64,000 bases of DNA from Piscinibacter sp. (GTDB lineage: Bacteria; Pseudomonadota; Gammaproteobacteria; Burkholderiales; Burkholderiaceae_C), in the NCBI GenBank assembly GCA_019635485.1, contig JAHBZL010000020.1, forward strand, positions 18,278 through 82,277, written 5' to 3'. A program made the translations under genes and the position numbers. This document shows, in pieces, positions 22,091 through 31,505 of the stretch. The notes below the pieces were generated by a model, which had not been told where the DNA came from, searched no databases, and was given only the letters and a program-made list of their open reading frames with translations. The stretch's first letter is position 1, and every line of letters begins with the position of its first letter.

Positions 22091-25075
22091 ATGAAGAACC
22101 AGTCAACGTGGCGACAACGGACCCCGGCACTGGCTTTGATCGCGCTCGCCGCGATCATCGCCGGCTGCTCGGGCAGCGGCAGCGGCGAGACGACCGTGAC
22201 GGTCAACGGCGATGTCCCGATCGCCTACGTCAAGCGCTCGACCGCGATGAGCATCAACCCGACCGACGGCACGCCCAGCGCGCCGGGCGGCGACCTGATG
22301 ATCCGCGAGAAGTCCTCGCCCAGCGCGCCCGAGCACAACATCACCTCGGCGATCACGCAGGGCACCGGTGACGCGTCCGACCCCGAGGTCTCGTACGACG
22401 GCAAGAAGATCGTCTTCGCGCTGCGCTGCCCGACCAGCAACACCTCGACGATCGAGGGGGCGCCGGCCTGCACCGGGCGCTGGAACGTCTGGGAATACGA
22501 CATGACGACCGGCGGTTTCGCCGGCGGCACGCTGCGGCGCATCACGTCCTCCACGCAGTTCGACGACGTCGACCCGGCCTACATGCCGTCCGGCCGCGGC
22601 TTCGTGTTCGCGTCCAACCGCCAGACCACCACCCGCACGGTGCAGGGCGGCCGCACGATCCTCGCGCTCGACGAATACGAGCGCGAGCAGGTGCTGAACC
22701 TGCACACGATGGACAAGGACGGCGGCGCGATCACGCAGATCTCCGCCAACCAGAGCCATGACCGCAATCCGGTGGTGCGGCCGAACGGCGACATCATGTT
22801 CTCGCGCTGGGAACACGTCGGCATGCGCAACCGCTTCGCGATCTTCCGCGTCAAGCCCGACGGCACCGACATGTTCGTGCTGTACGGCGCGCACAGCCCG
22901 GGCAACAGCTTCCTGCACCCGCGCGACATGGACCCGAAGGGCAAGTACGCCGGCTTCGTGGCCTCCGACCTGATGGCGCTGTCGCGCACGCAGGAAGGCG
23001 GCTCGCTGATGTTCATCGACGCGGAGAACTACTCCGAGCAGAACACCCCGGCCAACAAGTCGGTGGCCGCCGTCGGCGGGCAGACCGAGGTCACGCCCGA
23101 GCCGCTGAACCAGAACCGCGGCCTGTCGACCTTCGGCCGCGTGACCACGCCGTATCCGCTGTGGGACGGCACCGACCGCGTGCTGGTCGCCTACCGGCCC
23201 TGCCAGGTGACGCGCGACGGCGTCGTGATCCCCTGCGCGAACCTGACCGACGAGGAGCGTGCGCGCCTGGCTGACGGCACCCGCACTCGCGCGGAGGTCG
23301 CCGCCGACACCGTGCAGGACAACGCACCGGCCGCCTACGGCATCTACATGTACAACCCGGTCAACCAGACCTGGCTGAACGTGGCCGCGCCGCCCCCGGG
23401 CTTCATGTTCACCGACCCGATCGCGCTGCAGGCGCGTGACGAGCCGAACGCGACCGAGCCGACCAGCGTCGACAGCATGCTGGCCGCGCAGAACCTCGGC
23501 CTGCTCGAGGTGCGCAGCATCTACGACACCGACGGCCTGCAGCGCATGGGCGAGCCGGTCATCGCCGCCGCCGACCTGCCGGCCGGCTGCACGACCGCGA
23601 TCGCGCAGCGTTCGCCGACCGAGGCGGCCGACACGCGCACCTCCGTCGCGGACCTGGTGCGCATGAAGGACCCGGCCGACGCGGCCTACCACTGCTCGCC
23701 GGCGCGCTTCGTCCGGGCGATCCGTGCCGTCGCGCCGCAGGCCGGCATGAGCGGCATGCGCGAGGCGATCGGCGAGACCGACTTCGAGCCGCAGCAGATC
23801 CTCGGCTACGCGCCGATCGAGCCGGACGGTTCGTTCCGCCTGAAGGTGCCGGCCGACACGCCGCTCGCGCTCGTCATCACCGACGACCAGGGCCGCGGCC
23901 TGCAGACCCACCTGAACTGGATCCAGGTCCGCCCGGGCGAGCGTCGCACCTGCGACGGCTGCCACAGCCCGCGCCGTGGCGCGTCGCTGAACTCCGGCGC
24001 GACGGTGAATGCCCTGCCGGCGGCGCTCAACCCGGCCCTGGCCAGCCTGCACCAGTCCGGCCAGACCATGGCGAACCTGCGCACGAACCAGGACCAGACC
24101 CTGATGAACCTGAAGCCGGACATGGTCTTCAGCGACGTCTGGGCCAACACGGCCATGGCCGGCGTGACGGCTCGCGCGTCGATCGAGCTGAAGTACACCG
24201 GCAATACGAATCCGGCGGACGACCTGCAGACGCTGGTGCCGACCAACGGCCTGATCAACTATCCGATGCACATCCAGCCGATCTGGTCGCGTGCCCGCGG
24301 TACGGGCGGCAGCCAGACCTGCACGAACTGCCACACCGACACGGCCGCACTGAGCCTGCTCGGCACCACTTCGGGCACCGGGCGCATCGTGTCGTACGAG
24401 GAACTCGTGCTGGGCGACCCGCTGATCGACGACGCCACCGGCCTGCCGGTGACGCGCCTGGAGGAGGGCGTCCCGATGATCGTGCGCGGCGCCGCGCTGG
24501 TCGAGACCGATGCCGGCAACGCGCAGGGCCTGGCCCGCGCCAGCCGGCTGATCGAGATCCTGTTCGGCCAGACGCTGAAGTCAGGTGCCGAGGCGCGCGA
24601 GACGCACCCGACGCCGACCACGCTGGACCACTCGACGCTGCTGAACAAGGCCGAGAAGCGCCTCGTCACGGAGTGGGTGGACCTGGGTGGCCAGTACTAC
24701 AACGACCTCACTGCCGGCGGCAGCGGCGTGCAGCTCAACACGCTGAGCGAACAGGCCTTCCTGACCAACGTCTACCCGATCCTGCAGGCGGATTGCGCGG
24801 GTTGCCACCAGCCGGTCGGCAGCTCGGGTGCGGCGCAGACGGCCAGTTCGTTCCAGCGCAACCGCTTCGTGCTGACCGGCAGCGAGAAGGGTGACTTCAA
24901 CGTCACGCTGTCGATGATCTCCGACACGTGCAACGCCCCGTCGAACGCGCTGCTGATGCGGCCGTCGACGGCGCCGCACCCGGCCGGCGCCACGGGTCAG
25001 ACGACCCCGCCGCTGCCGGCCGGCAGCGCGAACTACAACACCATCCAGAGCTGGATCGCCAGCGGCTGCCCATGA
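22091..25075 (+). CDS. Three-heme-motif lipoprotein with PD40/TolB-like propeller and SGAT motif
   Basis: 994 residues from ATG 22091, with a GGAGG Shine-Dalgarno. The signal peptide ends in a lipobox (AAIIAGC, Cys about 27). Residues about 90-330 contain PD40/TolB-like beta-propeller repeats (SYDGKKIVFA, MPSGRGFVFASNR, RPNGDIMFSRW). The C-terminal part carries three heme c-binding motifs: CDGCH at 621-625, CTNCH at 744-748 and CAGCH at 902-906. An S-G-A-T at 635-638, right after the first heme motif, fits the ApbE flavinylation signal. It resembles large HzsA-like or PD40 cytochrome proteins; the substrate is unknown. Probably anchored in a membrane facing the periplasm or outside. Confidence 0.85.
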   Translation: MKNQSTWRQRTPALALIALAAIIAGCSGSGSGETTVTVNGDVPIAYVKRSTAMSINPTDGTPSAPGGDLMIREKSSPSAPEHNITSAITQGTGDASDPEVSYDGKKIVFALRCPTSNTSTIEGAPACTGRWNVWEYDMTTGGFAGGTLRRITSSTQFDDVDPAYMPSGRGFVFASNRQTTTRTVQGGRTILALDEYEREQVLNLHTMDKDGGAITQISANQSHDRNPVVRPNGDIMFSRWEHVGMRNRFAIFRVKPDGTDMFVLYGAHSPGNSFLHPRDMDPKGKYAGFVASDLMALSRTQEGGSLMFIDAENYSEQNTPANKSVAAVGGQTEVTPEPLNQNRGLSTFGRVTTPYPLWDGTDRVLVAYRPCQVTRDGVVIPCANLTDEERARLADGTRTRAEVAADTVQDNAPAAYGIYMYNPVNQTWLNVAAPPPGFMFTDPIALQARDEPNATEPTSVDSMLAAQNLGLLEVRSIYDTDGLQRMGEPVIAAADLPAGCTTAIAQRSPTEAADTRTSVADLVRMKDPADAAYHCSPARFVRAIRAVAPQAGMSGMREAIGETDFEPQQILGYAPIEPDGSFRLKVPADTPLALVITDDQGRGLQTHLNWIQVRPGERRTCDGCHSPRRGASLNSGATVNALPAALNPALASLHQSGQTMANLRTNQDQTLMNLKPDMVFSDVWANTAMAGVTARASIELKYTGNTNPADDLQTLVPTNGLINYPMHIQPIWSRARGTGGSQTCTNCHTDTAALSLLGTTSGTGRIVSYEELVLGDPLIDDATGLPVTRLEEGVPMIVRGAALVETDAGNAQGLARASRLIEILFGQTLKSGAEARETHPTPTTLDHSTLLNKAEKRLVTEWVDLGGQYYNDLTAGGSGVQLNTLSEQAFLTNVYPILQADCAGCHQPVGSSGAAQTASSFQRNRFVLTGSEKGDFNVTLSMISDTCNAPSNALLMRPSTAPHPAGATGQTTPPLPAGSANYNTIQSWIASGCP

Positions 25076-25695
25076 CCCTGTCCTCGCGTCTTCTTCGCGC
25101 GCGGCAAACCGCGGCGGCTTCGGCCGCCGCGGTTTTGCTCGTCGGCTGCGGTGGCGGCAGCCCGCTCGGGAACCCGCCGACGATCGAGAACCCGACCGGC
25201 ACCACCGGCCAGAAGCTCTCGTTCGCGTACTTCCAGCGCTGCATCAACCCGATCCTGCTGGCCCAGCTGACGATCCACCAGAACGGCCAGACCTCGGTCA
25301 ACACCTGCGCCAGCGCCGGCTGCCACGACAACAGCAGCGGCACCGGCGGGGCGCTGCGCGTGATCGGCGGCGCACCCGACGTGGACCTGAGCGGCGACCT
25401 GACGAGCCGCGCCGACGAGATCCGTGCGGAGCCGATCTACGTCAGCTTCTACTCGTCGCAGGGCTCGACCGTGATCGGCTCGCCTGACTCGAGCCGGCTG
25501 CTGAACAAGCCGCTGGTGCGCGGCACGCTGCACGGCGGCGGCCTGATCTTCGAGAGCCCCGACGACCCGAACGCGAAGCTGCTGGAGTACTGGATCACCC
25601 ATCCGATGCCCGCCGGCCAGGACGAGTTCGGGGCCTCGGCGTCCAACCTGTTCGAACCCGCGGACGTCCAGACCGGCGCATGCAAGACCCAATGA
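25072..25695 (+). CDS. Lipoprotein with an unusual CX4CH motif
   Basis: 207 residues; the ATG overlaps the previous stop codon (ATGA). The signal peptide ends in the lipobox LLVGC. The mature part has Cys in YFQRCINP and a CASAGCH sequence, i.e. CX4CH, a spacing accepted as a heme c site in some tetraheme cytochromes. Given the heme lipoprotein just upstream, a single heme or a second partner cytochrome is possible. The rest (RADEIRAEP, a LNKPL segment, PDDPNAKLLEYWI) resembles the C-terminal sections of planctomycete-type cytochrome proteins in which a final c-type domain ends in a W-I motif. No named family recognised with certainty. Confidence 0.8.
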   Translation: MTLSSRLLRARQTAAASAAAVLLVGCGGGSPLGNPPTIENPTGTTGQKLSFAYFQRCINPILLAQLTIHQNGQTSVNTCASAGCHDNSSGTGGALRVIGGAPDVDLSGDLTSRADEIRAEPIYVSFYSSQGSTVIGSPDSSRLLNKPLVRGTLHGGGLIFESPDDPNAKLLEYWITHPMPAGQDEFGASASNLFEPADVQTGACKTQ

Positions 25696-26468
25696 ACCAC
25701 CACCCGACCCGTGTGGTTCGTGGGCTGCTCGCGACCGGCGCGCTGGCCCTCGGCCTGTGCGCGGCCTGGCCCGCGCTCGCGGCCGACGAGGCCGCGCGCA
25801 CCGAACGTGTCCAGATCACCGACCCGTACATCGAGATGCGCACCGGGCCGGGGCGCGGCTACCCGATCCACCACGTCGCGGCCCGCGAGGAGTGGATCGT
25901 CATCGAACTGCGCTTCACCGACTGGTACAAGGTGCGCACCGAGAACGGCAAGGAGGGCTGGGTGCAGCGCCGCCAGCTCGAGACCACGCTGACCGAGGCC
26001 GGCGGCAAGAAGGCCTTCCGCGACGTGCTGCTGGACGACTACCTCCAGCGCAAGGTCGAACTCGGCGCCGGCTGGGGCCGCTTCAAGTCCGAGCCGATGC
26101 TGAAGTTCTGGCTCGGCTACCGACTGTCGGACACGCTCGGCGCCGAGCTCACGGTGGGCCAGGTGCAGGGCCTCTTCTCGGGCACCGACTTCTGGCACGT
26201 CAACCTGCAGTCCGAGCCCTGGTCCGACCAGCGCATCTCGCCGTTCTTCGCGGTGGGCTTCGGCAACTTCAAGAACATTCCGAACTCGAGCCTCGTCGAC
26301 GCGACACCGACCGACGCGAAGCTCGCCAATGCGTCCCTCGGTGTGCGCTATTACCTCACCGAACGCTTCATGCTGCGTGCAGACTATTCGATCTACACCG
26401 CGTTCGTCGCCGACACGCGTTCGATCGAGTACCGCGCGATCACGGCCGGACTGTCCTTCTTCTTCTAG
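25692..26468 (+). CDS. SH3-domain outer-membrane barrel protein
   Basis: 258 residues; the ATG overlaps the previous stop. A signal peptide (cleavage after about AALAA, residue 31) is followed by a bacterial SH3 domain (about 37-95: YIEMRTGPGRGYPIHHV, WYKVRTENGKEGWV). A predicted eight-stranded-type barrel follows and ends in the C-terminal Phe signature (LSFFF) recognised by the BAM machinery. Alternating patterns such as LGAGWGRF, VGFGNF and LGVRYYLTERF support strands. SH3 domains of this kind bind peptidoglycan or protein partners, so it may tie the outer membrane to the wall. It is the first of two barrel genes in a row. Confidence 0.85.
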   Translation: MNHHPTRVVRGLLATGALALGLCAAWPALAADEAARTERVQITDPYIEMRTGPGRGYPIHHVAAREEWIVIELRFTDWYKVRTENGKEGWVQRRQLETTLTEAGGKKAFRDVLLDDYLQRKVELGAGWGRFKSEPMLKFWLGYRLSDTLGAELTVGQVQGLFSGTDFWHVNLQSEPWSDQRISPFFAVGFGNFKNIPNSSLVDATPTDAKLANASLGVRYYLTERFMLRADYSIYTAFVADTRSIEYRAITAGLSFFF

Positions 26469-26478
26469 ACCCGCGACC

Positions 26479-27132
26479 ATGCGACAACAACAACATCTCG
26501 CCGCCTTGTTCGCCGCCGCCGCCACCCTGCTGGCCGGCACCGCCTGGGCCCAGGGGCAACCGCAGCAGCCGGGCAACGAGCAGGTGATCCAGCCGGAGGT
26601 CGAGCGCCGCGAACTGCGCCTGCCGAAGTTCCCGTCCAAGGACTTCGAGGTCGGCCTGTATGCCGGCACCTACGGAACCGAGAACTTCGGCGCCAGTGGT
26701 GTCGCGGGCCTGCGCCTGGGCTACCACATCACCGAGGACTTCTTCGTGCAGGGCGTGTTCGCGGCCACCAAGGTCAGCGACGAGGCGTTCCGGCAGATCT
26801 TCCCCGGCGGGGGCGTGTTCCCGCAGGAGAAGGAGAAGCTCACCTACTACAACCTGTCGGCCGGCTACAACGTGCTGCCCGGCGAGGTCTTCCTGGGCCG
26901 CAACCGCGCGTTCGCGTCGCAGGTCTACGTGATCGGCGGCGTCGGCAGCACCAAGTTCCTGGAGCAGAAGAAGCAGACCTTCAACCTCGGCTTCGGCCTG
27001 CGGGTGCTGTTCCACGACCGTTTCGCCTGGCAGGTCGACCTGCGCGACCACGTCTACTCGCTCGACCTGCTGGGCAAGCGCACCAGCACGCAGAACCTCG
27101 AGCTGACCACCGGCTTCTCCTACTTCTTCTGA
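26479..27132 (+). CDS. Outer-membrane beta-barrel protein
   Basis: 217 residues. The signal peptide ends at about residue 25 (GTAWAQ). The mature protein has repeated amphipathic strands (FEVGLYAGTYG, AGLRLGYHI, YNLSAGYNVL, VYVIGGVGSTKF, LGFGLRVLF) and ends in a C-terminal Phe (GFSYFF). It resembles the outer-membrane barrel family common in myxobacteria and sporadic elsewhere, which includes proteins linked to gliding-type machinery. It starts ten bases after the previous gene and has the same terminal signature, so the two may be paralogs or partners. Confidence 0.83.
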   Translation: MRQQQHLAALFAAAATLLAGTAWAQGQPQQPGNEQVIQPEVERRELRLPKFPSKDFEVGLYAGTYGTENFGASGVAGLRLGYHITEDFFVQGVFAATKVSDEAFRQIFPGGGVFPQEKEKLTYYNLSAGYNVLPGEVFLGRNRAFASQVYVIGGVGSTKFLEQKKQTFNLGFGLRVLFHDRFAWQVDLRDHVYSLDLLGKRTSTQNLELTTGFSYFF

Positions 27133-27148
27133 CCACCACGGGATCTCC

Positions 27149-27658
<510 letters not shown>

Positions 27659-27660
27659 GC

Positions 27661-27888
27661 GTGGCACGCCCCGCCGTCACCGGGCTGCTGGCCGCCTGCG
27701 CCGTGCTGGGCGGCTGCGCTGCGCCACAGCCGTGGGTCAAGCCCTACGAGCGCGAGCGCCTGGCCGACCCGATCATGAAGTTCTCGCGCAGCGCGCTGCC
27801 CGACAAGCACCGCGAGCACGTGTTCGTCGTGCGCGAGGGTTCGCGCGGCGCCACCGGCACGCAGGGAGGCGGCTGTGGCTGCAACTGA
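27661..27888 (+). CDS. DUF4266 lipoprotein
   Basis: 75 residues from a GTG with AAGGAG placed six bases upstream. The lipobox LGGC gives a lipidated Cys at about residue 19, followed by the family signature WVKPYERERLADPIM. The C-terminus is Gly/Cys rich (GGGCGCN), an unusual feature that could bind metal or form a disulfide. DUF4266 genes commonly sit beside DUF3570 and ApbE genes; the function is unknown. The last 14 bases overlap the next gene. Confidence 0.88.
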   Translation: MARPAVTGLLAACAVLGGCAAPQPWVKPYERERLADPIMKFSRSALPDKHREHVFVVREGSRGATGTQGGGCGCN

Positions 27889-29002
27889 ACGCGCGACGCC
27901 GATCGCGGTCGGGCGCTGGTCCTCCGTCCTGAGGCGCCTGGCCGGCCTGCTCGGCAGCCTGCTGGCCACCGGCGGGGCCAAGGCCGTCGACCTGCCGGAG
28001 GACCGCGGCGAGGCGATGTACCACCTCTACACGGGCGGCGGCGTCACGGCGCAGGGCCCGGCGCTGCTGGTGCGCAAGAGCATCGCCGACCGGGTGTCGC
28101 TGTCGGCCTCCTACTACGTCGACGCGGTGTCCAACGCGTCGATCGACGTCGTCACCACGGCGAGCAAGTTCAAGGAGACGCGCCACGCCTGGGACCTGGG
28201 CGTCGACTACGTGGTGCGCGACTCGACCATCTCGCTGTCGACCTACCAGAGCGACGAGCCCGACTACAAGGCCAACGCGGTCAGCCTGGATGTGTCGCAA
28301 GAGGTGTTCGGCAACATGACCACGGTCGCGCTCGGCTACACCCGCGCCAGCGACGACGTCGGGCAGAAGGGCATCGGCTTCTTCGACACGGCGCGCCACT
28401 GGCAGTACCGGCTGGGGGTCACGCAGATCCTGAGCCCGACCTGGCTGGCCAGCGTGAACCTGGAAGCGGTGTCCGACGACGGCTACCTGGGCTCCCCGTA
28501 CCGCGCGGCACGCGTGTTCGGCGCCACCGTGCCGGAGCGGCACCCGCGCACGCGCTCCAGCCGGGCGGTCAAGCTGCGTTCGCTGAAGGAGATCGGCGGC
28601 CGCCAGTCGGTGCGCGTCGAGTACCGCTACTTCTGGGACAACTGGGACATCCGTGCCCACACCGTCGAAGGCGGCTACAGCCGCTACTTCGGCGACGCCT
28701 GGCTTGCAGACGGTTTCCTGCGTTACTACTCGCAAAGCAAGGCCAACTTCTACAGCGACAATGCCCAGACGGAAACCCTGTACGTCTCGCGCAACCGCCA
28801 GCTGGGCACGTTCAACAGCATCGGCCTGGGCGCGAAACTGACCTATTCAGCGGGTCGCTACCAGGGCAAGTACGACATCAAGCTGAACGGCACGCTGGAG
28901 GCGTACCAGTTCCGCTACAAGGACTTCACCGACCTGCGCGACGGCAGCCTGTACTCGTTCATCGGCACCGTCTTCCAGGTGTACGTGACGGCAACCTACT
29001 GA
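27875..29002 (+). CDS. DUF3570 outer-membrane protein
   Basis: 375 residues from GTG 27875, overlapping the DUF4266 gene by 14 bases. After a hydrophobic leader (about 17-37) come regular beta-strand patterns and aromatic girdles (SLSASYYVDAVS, WDLGVDYVVRD, VALGYTRASDD, YRLGVTQIL), ending in VTATY. The DUF3570 family is predicted to form an outer-membrane barrel. The pairing DUF4266-DUF3570 with ApbE and TlpA is recurrent in predicted extracytoplasmic redox clusters, to my knowledge. The barrel could let electrons or flavoprotein segments reach the surface (inference). Confidence 0.88.
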   Translation: MAATERATPIAVGRWSSVLRRLAGLLGSLLATGGAKAVDLPEDRGEAMYHLYTGGGVTAQGPALLVRKSIADRVSLSASYYVDAVSNASIDVVTTASKFKETRHAWDLGVDYVVRDSTISLSTYQSDEPDYKANAVSLDVSQEVFGNMTTVALGYTRASDDVGQKGIGFFDTARHWQYRLGVTQILSPTWLASVNLEAVSDDGYLGSPYRAARVFGATVPERHPRTRSSRAVKLRSLKEIGGRQSVRVEYRYFWDNWDIRAHTVEGGYSRYFGDAWLADGFLRYYSQSKANFYSDNAQTETLYVSRNRQLGTFNSIGLGAKLTYSAGRYQGKYDIKLNGTLEAYQFRYKDFTDLRDGSLYSFIGTVFQVYVTATY

Positions 29003-29010
29003 GGCCCCTC

Positions 29011-29610
29011 ATGCTCCGCAACCTGCTTCAACGATGGCCGGCCGCCGTCGTCCTGGCCCTGCTGATCGCGCCGGTCGCGGCGCAGACCGCGGCTCCCGCG
29101 GCCGCACCGGCGGCAGCCGCTGCCCCGGCCGAGGCGGCCAGCGCTGCACCGGCGACCGCCGTGGCGGCGGTGACCCTGGACGGCCGCATCCAGGACGTGA
29201 AGGGTGACGTGATCCGCCTGAACCGCGACCTGCTCGTGCTGGAGGAGGAACTGCTGTTCCCGGCCAACACGCAGGTGGCGCTGTTCGTGTCGATGGACGT
29301 GGGCAAGCTCTTCTCGCTCGAGTCGGTGCAGATCAAGCTGGACGACAAGCTGATCAGCAACTACCTCTACACGCCGGCCGAGGTGGCCGCGCTGCACCGC
29401 GGCGGCGTGCAGCGGGTGCACGTGGGCAACCTGCGCACCGGCACGCACGAGATCGTGGCCTTCTTCACTGGCCAGGGCCCGCACGTGCGCGACTACAAGC
29501 GCGGCGCGACGATCAAGTTCGACAAGGGCACCGAGCCCAAGTACATCGAGCTGCGCATCAAGGATTCCACCGGCAAGCTGCAGCCCGAGTTCGACGTCAA
29601 GGTCTGGTAG
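29011..29610 (+). CDS. Periplasmic protein of unknown function in the Glt-like operon
   Basis: 199 residues. A signal peptide (cleavage about 25) is followed by a 30-residue Ala/Pro linker and a compact beta-rich domain (about 55-199) with DGRIQDVKGDVIRLN, LLFPANTQVALFVSMD and RRGATIKFD-like segments. I see no helix-turn-helix, so an AraC-type annotation for this kind of protein would be unsupported. A very similar fold may bind a partner in the periplasm. Its stop codon TAG shares one base with the GTG start of the following TPR gene. Position suggests a structural component. Confidence 0.78.
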   Translation: MLRNLLQRWPAAVVLALLIAPVAAQTAAPAAAPAAAAAPAEAASAAPATAVAAVTLDGRIQDVKGDVIRLNRDLLVLEEELLFPANTQVALFVSMDVGKLFSLESVQIKLDDKLISNYLYTPAEVAALHRGGVQRVHVGNLRTGTHEIVAFFTGQGPHVRDYKRGATIKFDKGTEPKYIELRIKDSTGKLQPEFDVKVW

Positions 29611-31505
29611 TGCCGCAACGTTCCCGTCCGTCGACCCTCTGGTGCCGCGCGGCCGCCGCGGCCGCGCTGGCCTGCGCCTGCGCGTCCGGCGGCGCGGCCG
29701 AGCCGGTCAAGAAGCCCGGCCCGGTGCTGGCGCCGCATTACGGCGACACGCTGTTCCACTTCTTCCAGGACCGCTACTTCACCGCCATCACCACGCTGAT
29801 GGCCTCGCAGCAGATCGGCCGCATCGCGCCGCACGACGACGAGGCGGAGATCCTGCGCGGCGGCATGCTGCTGTCCTACGGGCTGCACCGCGAGGCCGGC
29901 GAGATCTTCGCCCAGCTGATCGAGCGCGGCGCCTCGCCGGCGGTGCAGGATCGGGCCTGGTTCTTCCTCGCCAAGATCCGCTACCAGCGCGGCCTGATCG
30001 ACGAGGCCGAGGCTGCCATCGGCCGCATCGGCAAGAACCTGCCGCCGGCGCTCGAGGAAGAGCGCGTGCTGCTGCAGGCCAACCTGATGATGGCGCGCGG
30101 CGACTATGCCGGGGCGGCGGGCGTGCTGGGTGCGCTGGCCGGCGCCAGCAGCGCCAGCCTGTACGCACGCTTCAACCTCGGTGTGGCGCTGGTGCGCAGC
30201 GGCGACGCGGAGCAGGGCGCCAGGCTGCTCGACGAGGTCGGCCGCACGCCGGAGCTGCCGACCGAGGAACTGCGCAGCCTGCGCGACAAGGCCAACGTCG
30301 CGCTAGGCTACAGCGCGCTGCAGGACAAGAAGCCCGAGGCCGCGCGGGTTGCGCTCGAACGCGTGCGCCTGACGAGCCTGCACTCGAACAAGGCGCTGCT
30401 CGGCTTCGGCTGGGCGGCCGCCGAGATGAAGGAACCGCGCAAGGCGCTGGTGCCCTGGACCGAACTCGCGCAGCGTGACTTCAGCGACGCCGCCGTGCTC
30501 GAGGCCCGCATCGCGGTCCCGTATGCGTACGCCGAGCTGGGTGCCTTCGGCCAGTCGCTGGCCCGCTACGAGGAGGCGATCGCCGCCTTCGACGAGGAGG
30601 GCCGCCACCTCGACGAATCGATCGCCGCGATCCGCGCCGGCAAGCTGCTCGACGGCCTGATCGAGCGCAACCCCGGCGACGAGATGGGCTGGTTCTGGAA
30701 CATCCGCGAACTGCCCGAGATGCCGCACGCGAACCACCTGACGCAGGTGCTGGCCCAGCACGAGTTCCAGGAGGCGTTCAAGAACTTCCGCGACTTGCGT
30801 TTCCTCGCCAACAACCTGAAGGACTGGCAGGACAACCTGGGCGCCTTCGACGACATGCTGGCGAACCGCCGTCAGGCCTACACGGAACGGCTGCCCAAGG
30901 TGCGCGAACGTTCCAGCGCGAAGGACATCGCCGCGCTCGCCCAGCGCCGCGACGCGGTGACCGCCGAGACGCAGCGCGCGGAGACCGAGGCCGACGGCGT
31001 GGCCTTCGCCGACGAGCGCGAGCAGGCGCTGATGGCGCGACTGAAGGAGGTCCAGGCCAACCTGCAGGCCCTCGGCGATGCCGCCGAGCCGGCGGCGCGC
31101 GAGCGGGCGCGCCTGGCCGCCGGCGCGCTGACCTGGCAGCTGGCGCAGGAATACCCGGCGCGGCTCTGGGAAGCGAAGAAGGGGCTGCAGGCGATCGACG
31201 CGGGCCTCGCAGACGCGCAGCGGCTCGACGCGGCGATCAGTCAGGCGGAGCGTGACGAGCCGGTCCGCTTCGACCGGTTTGCCGCCCGCATCAAGGATCT
31301 GGGGGGGCGCATCCAGGCCCTGGTGCCGCGGGTTGCGGCCCTCTCCAACGAACAGCAGGGGCAGGTGCAGGAACTCGCCGTCGCCGAACTCACGCGCCAG
31401 AAGGAACGCCTCGCGGTCTACGCCACGCAGGCCCGCTTCGCCGTGGCGCAGCTCTACGACCGCGCCACCGCGGCCAGGAAGGACGACCGTGCGCCGGCCC
31501 AGTGA
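29610..31505 (+). CDS. Large periplasmic TPR protein, GltD/AgmU-like role
   Basis: 631 residues from a GTG that shares a base with the previous stop. The leader ends near residue 30 (SGGAAEP). Residues about 45-330 hold TPR-like helical pairs (AGEIFAQLIERG, RAWFFLAKIRYQRGLIDEAEAAI, ASLYARFNLGVALVRSG). The C-terminal third (about 420-630) is strongly helical and charged, with coiled-coil character (QRAETEADGVAFADEREQAL). Comparable periplasmic TPR proteins flank TolQR-like motors in the Myxococcus Glt system; homology to a given Glt protein is inferred from context only. It overlaps the next gene by 17 bases. Confidence 0.8.
   Translation: MPQRSRPSTLWCRAAAAAALACACASGGAAEPVKKPGPVLAPHYGDTLFHFFQDRYFTAITTLMASQQIGRIAPHDDEAEILRGGMLLSYGLHREAGEIFAQLIERGASPAVQDRAWFFLAKIRYQRGLIDEAEAAIGRIGKNLPPALEEERVLLQANLMMARGDYAGAAGVLGALAGASSASLYARFNLGVALVRSGDAEQGARLLDEVGRTPELPTEELRSLRDKANVALGYSALQDKKPEAARVALERVRLTSLHSNKALLGFGWAAAEMKEPRKALVPWTELAQRDFSDAAVLEARIAVPYAYAELGAFGQSLARYEEAIAAFDEEGRHLDESIAAIRAGKLLDGLIERNPGDEMGWFWNIRELPEMPHANHLTQVLAQHEFQEAFKNFRDLRFLANNLKDWQDNLGAFDDMLANRRQAYTERLPKVRERSSAKDIAALAQRRDAVTAETQRAETEADGVAFADEREQALMARLKEVQANLQALGDAAEPAARERARLAAGALTWQLAQEYPARLWEAKKGLQAIDAGLADAQRLDAAISQAERDEPVRFDRFAARIKDLGGRIQALVPRVAALSNEQQGQVQELAVAELTRQKERLAVYATQARFAVAQLYDRATAARKDDRAPAQ

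Noticed and set aside
29011-29610. AraC-family regulator for the periplasmic protein
   Set aside because: It has a signal peptide and no helix-turn-helix; neighbours are envelope proteins.
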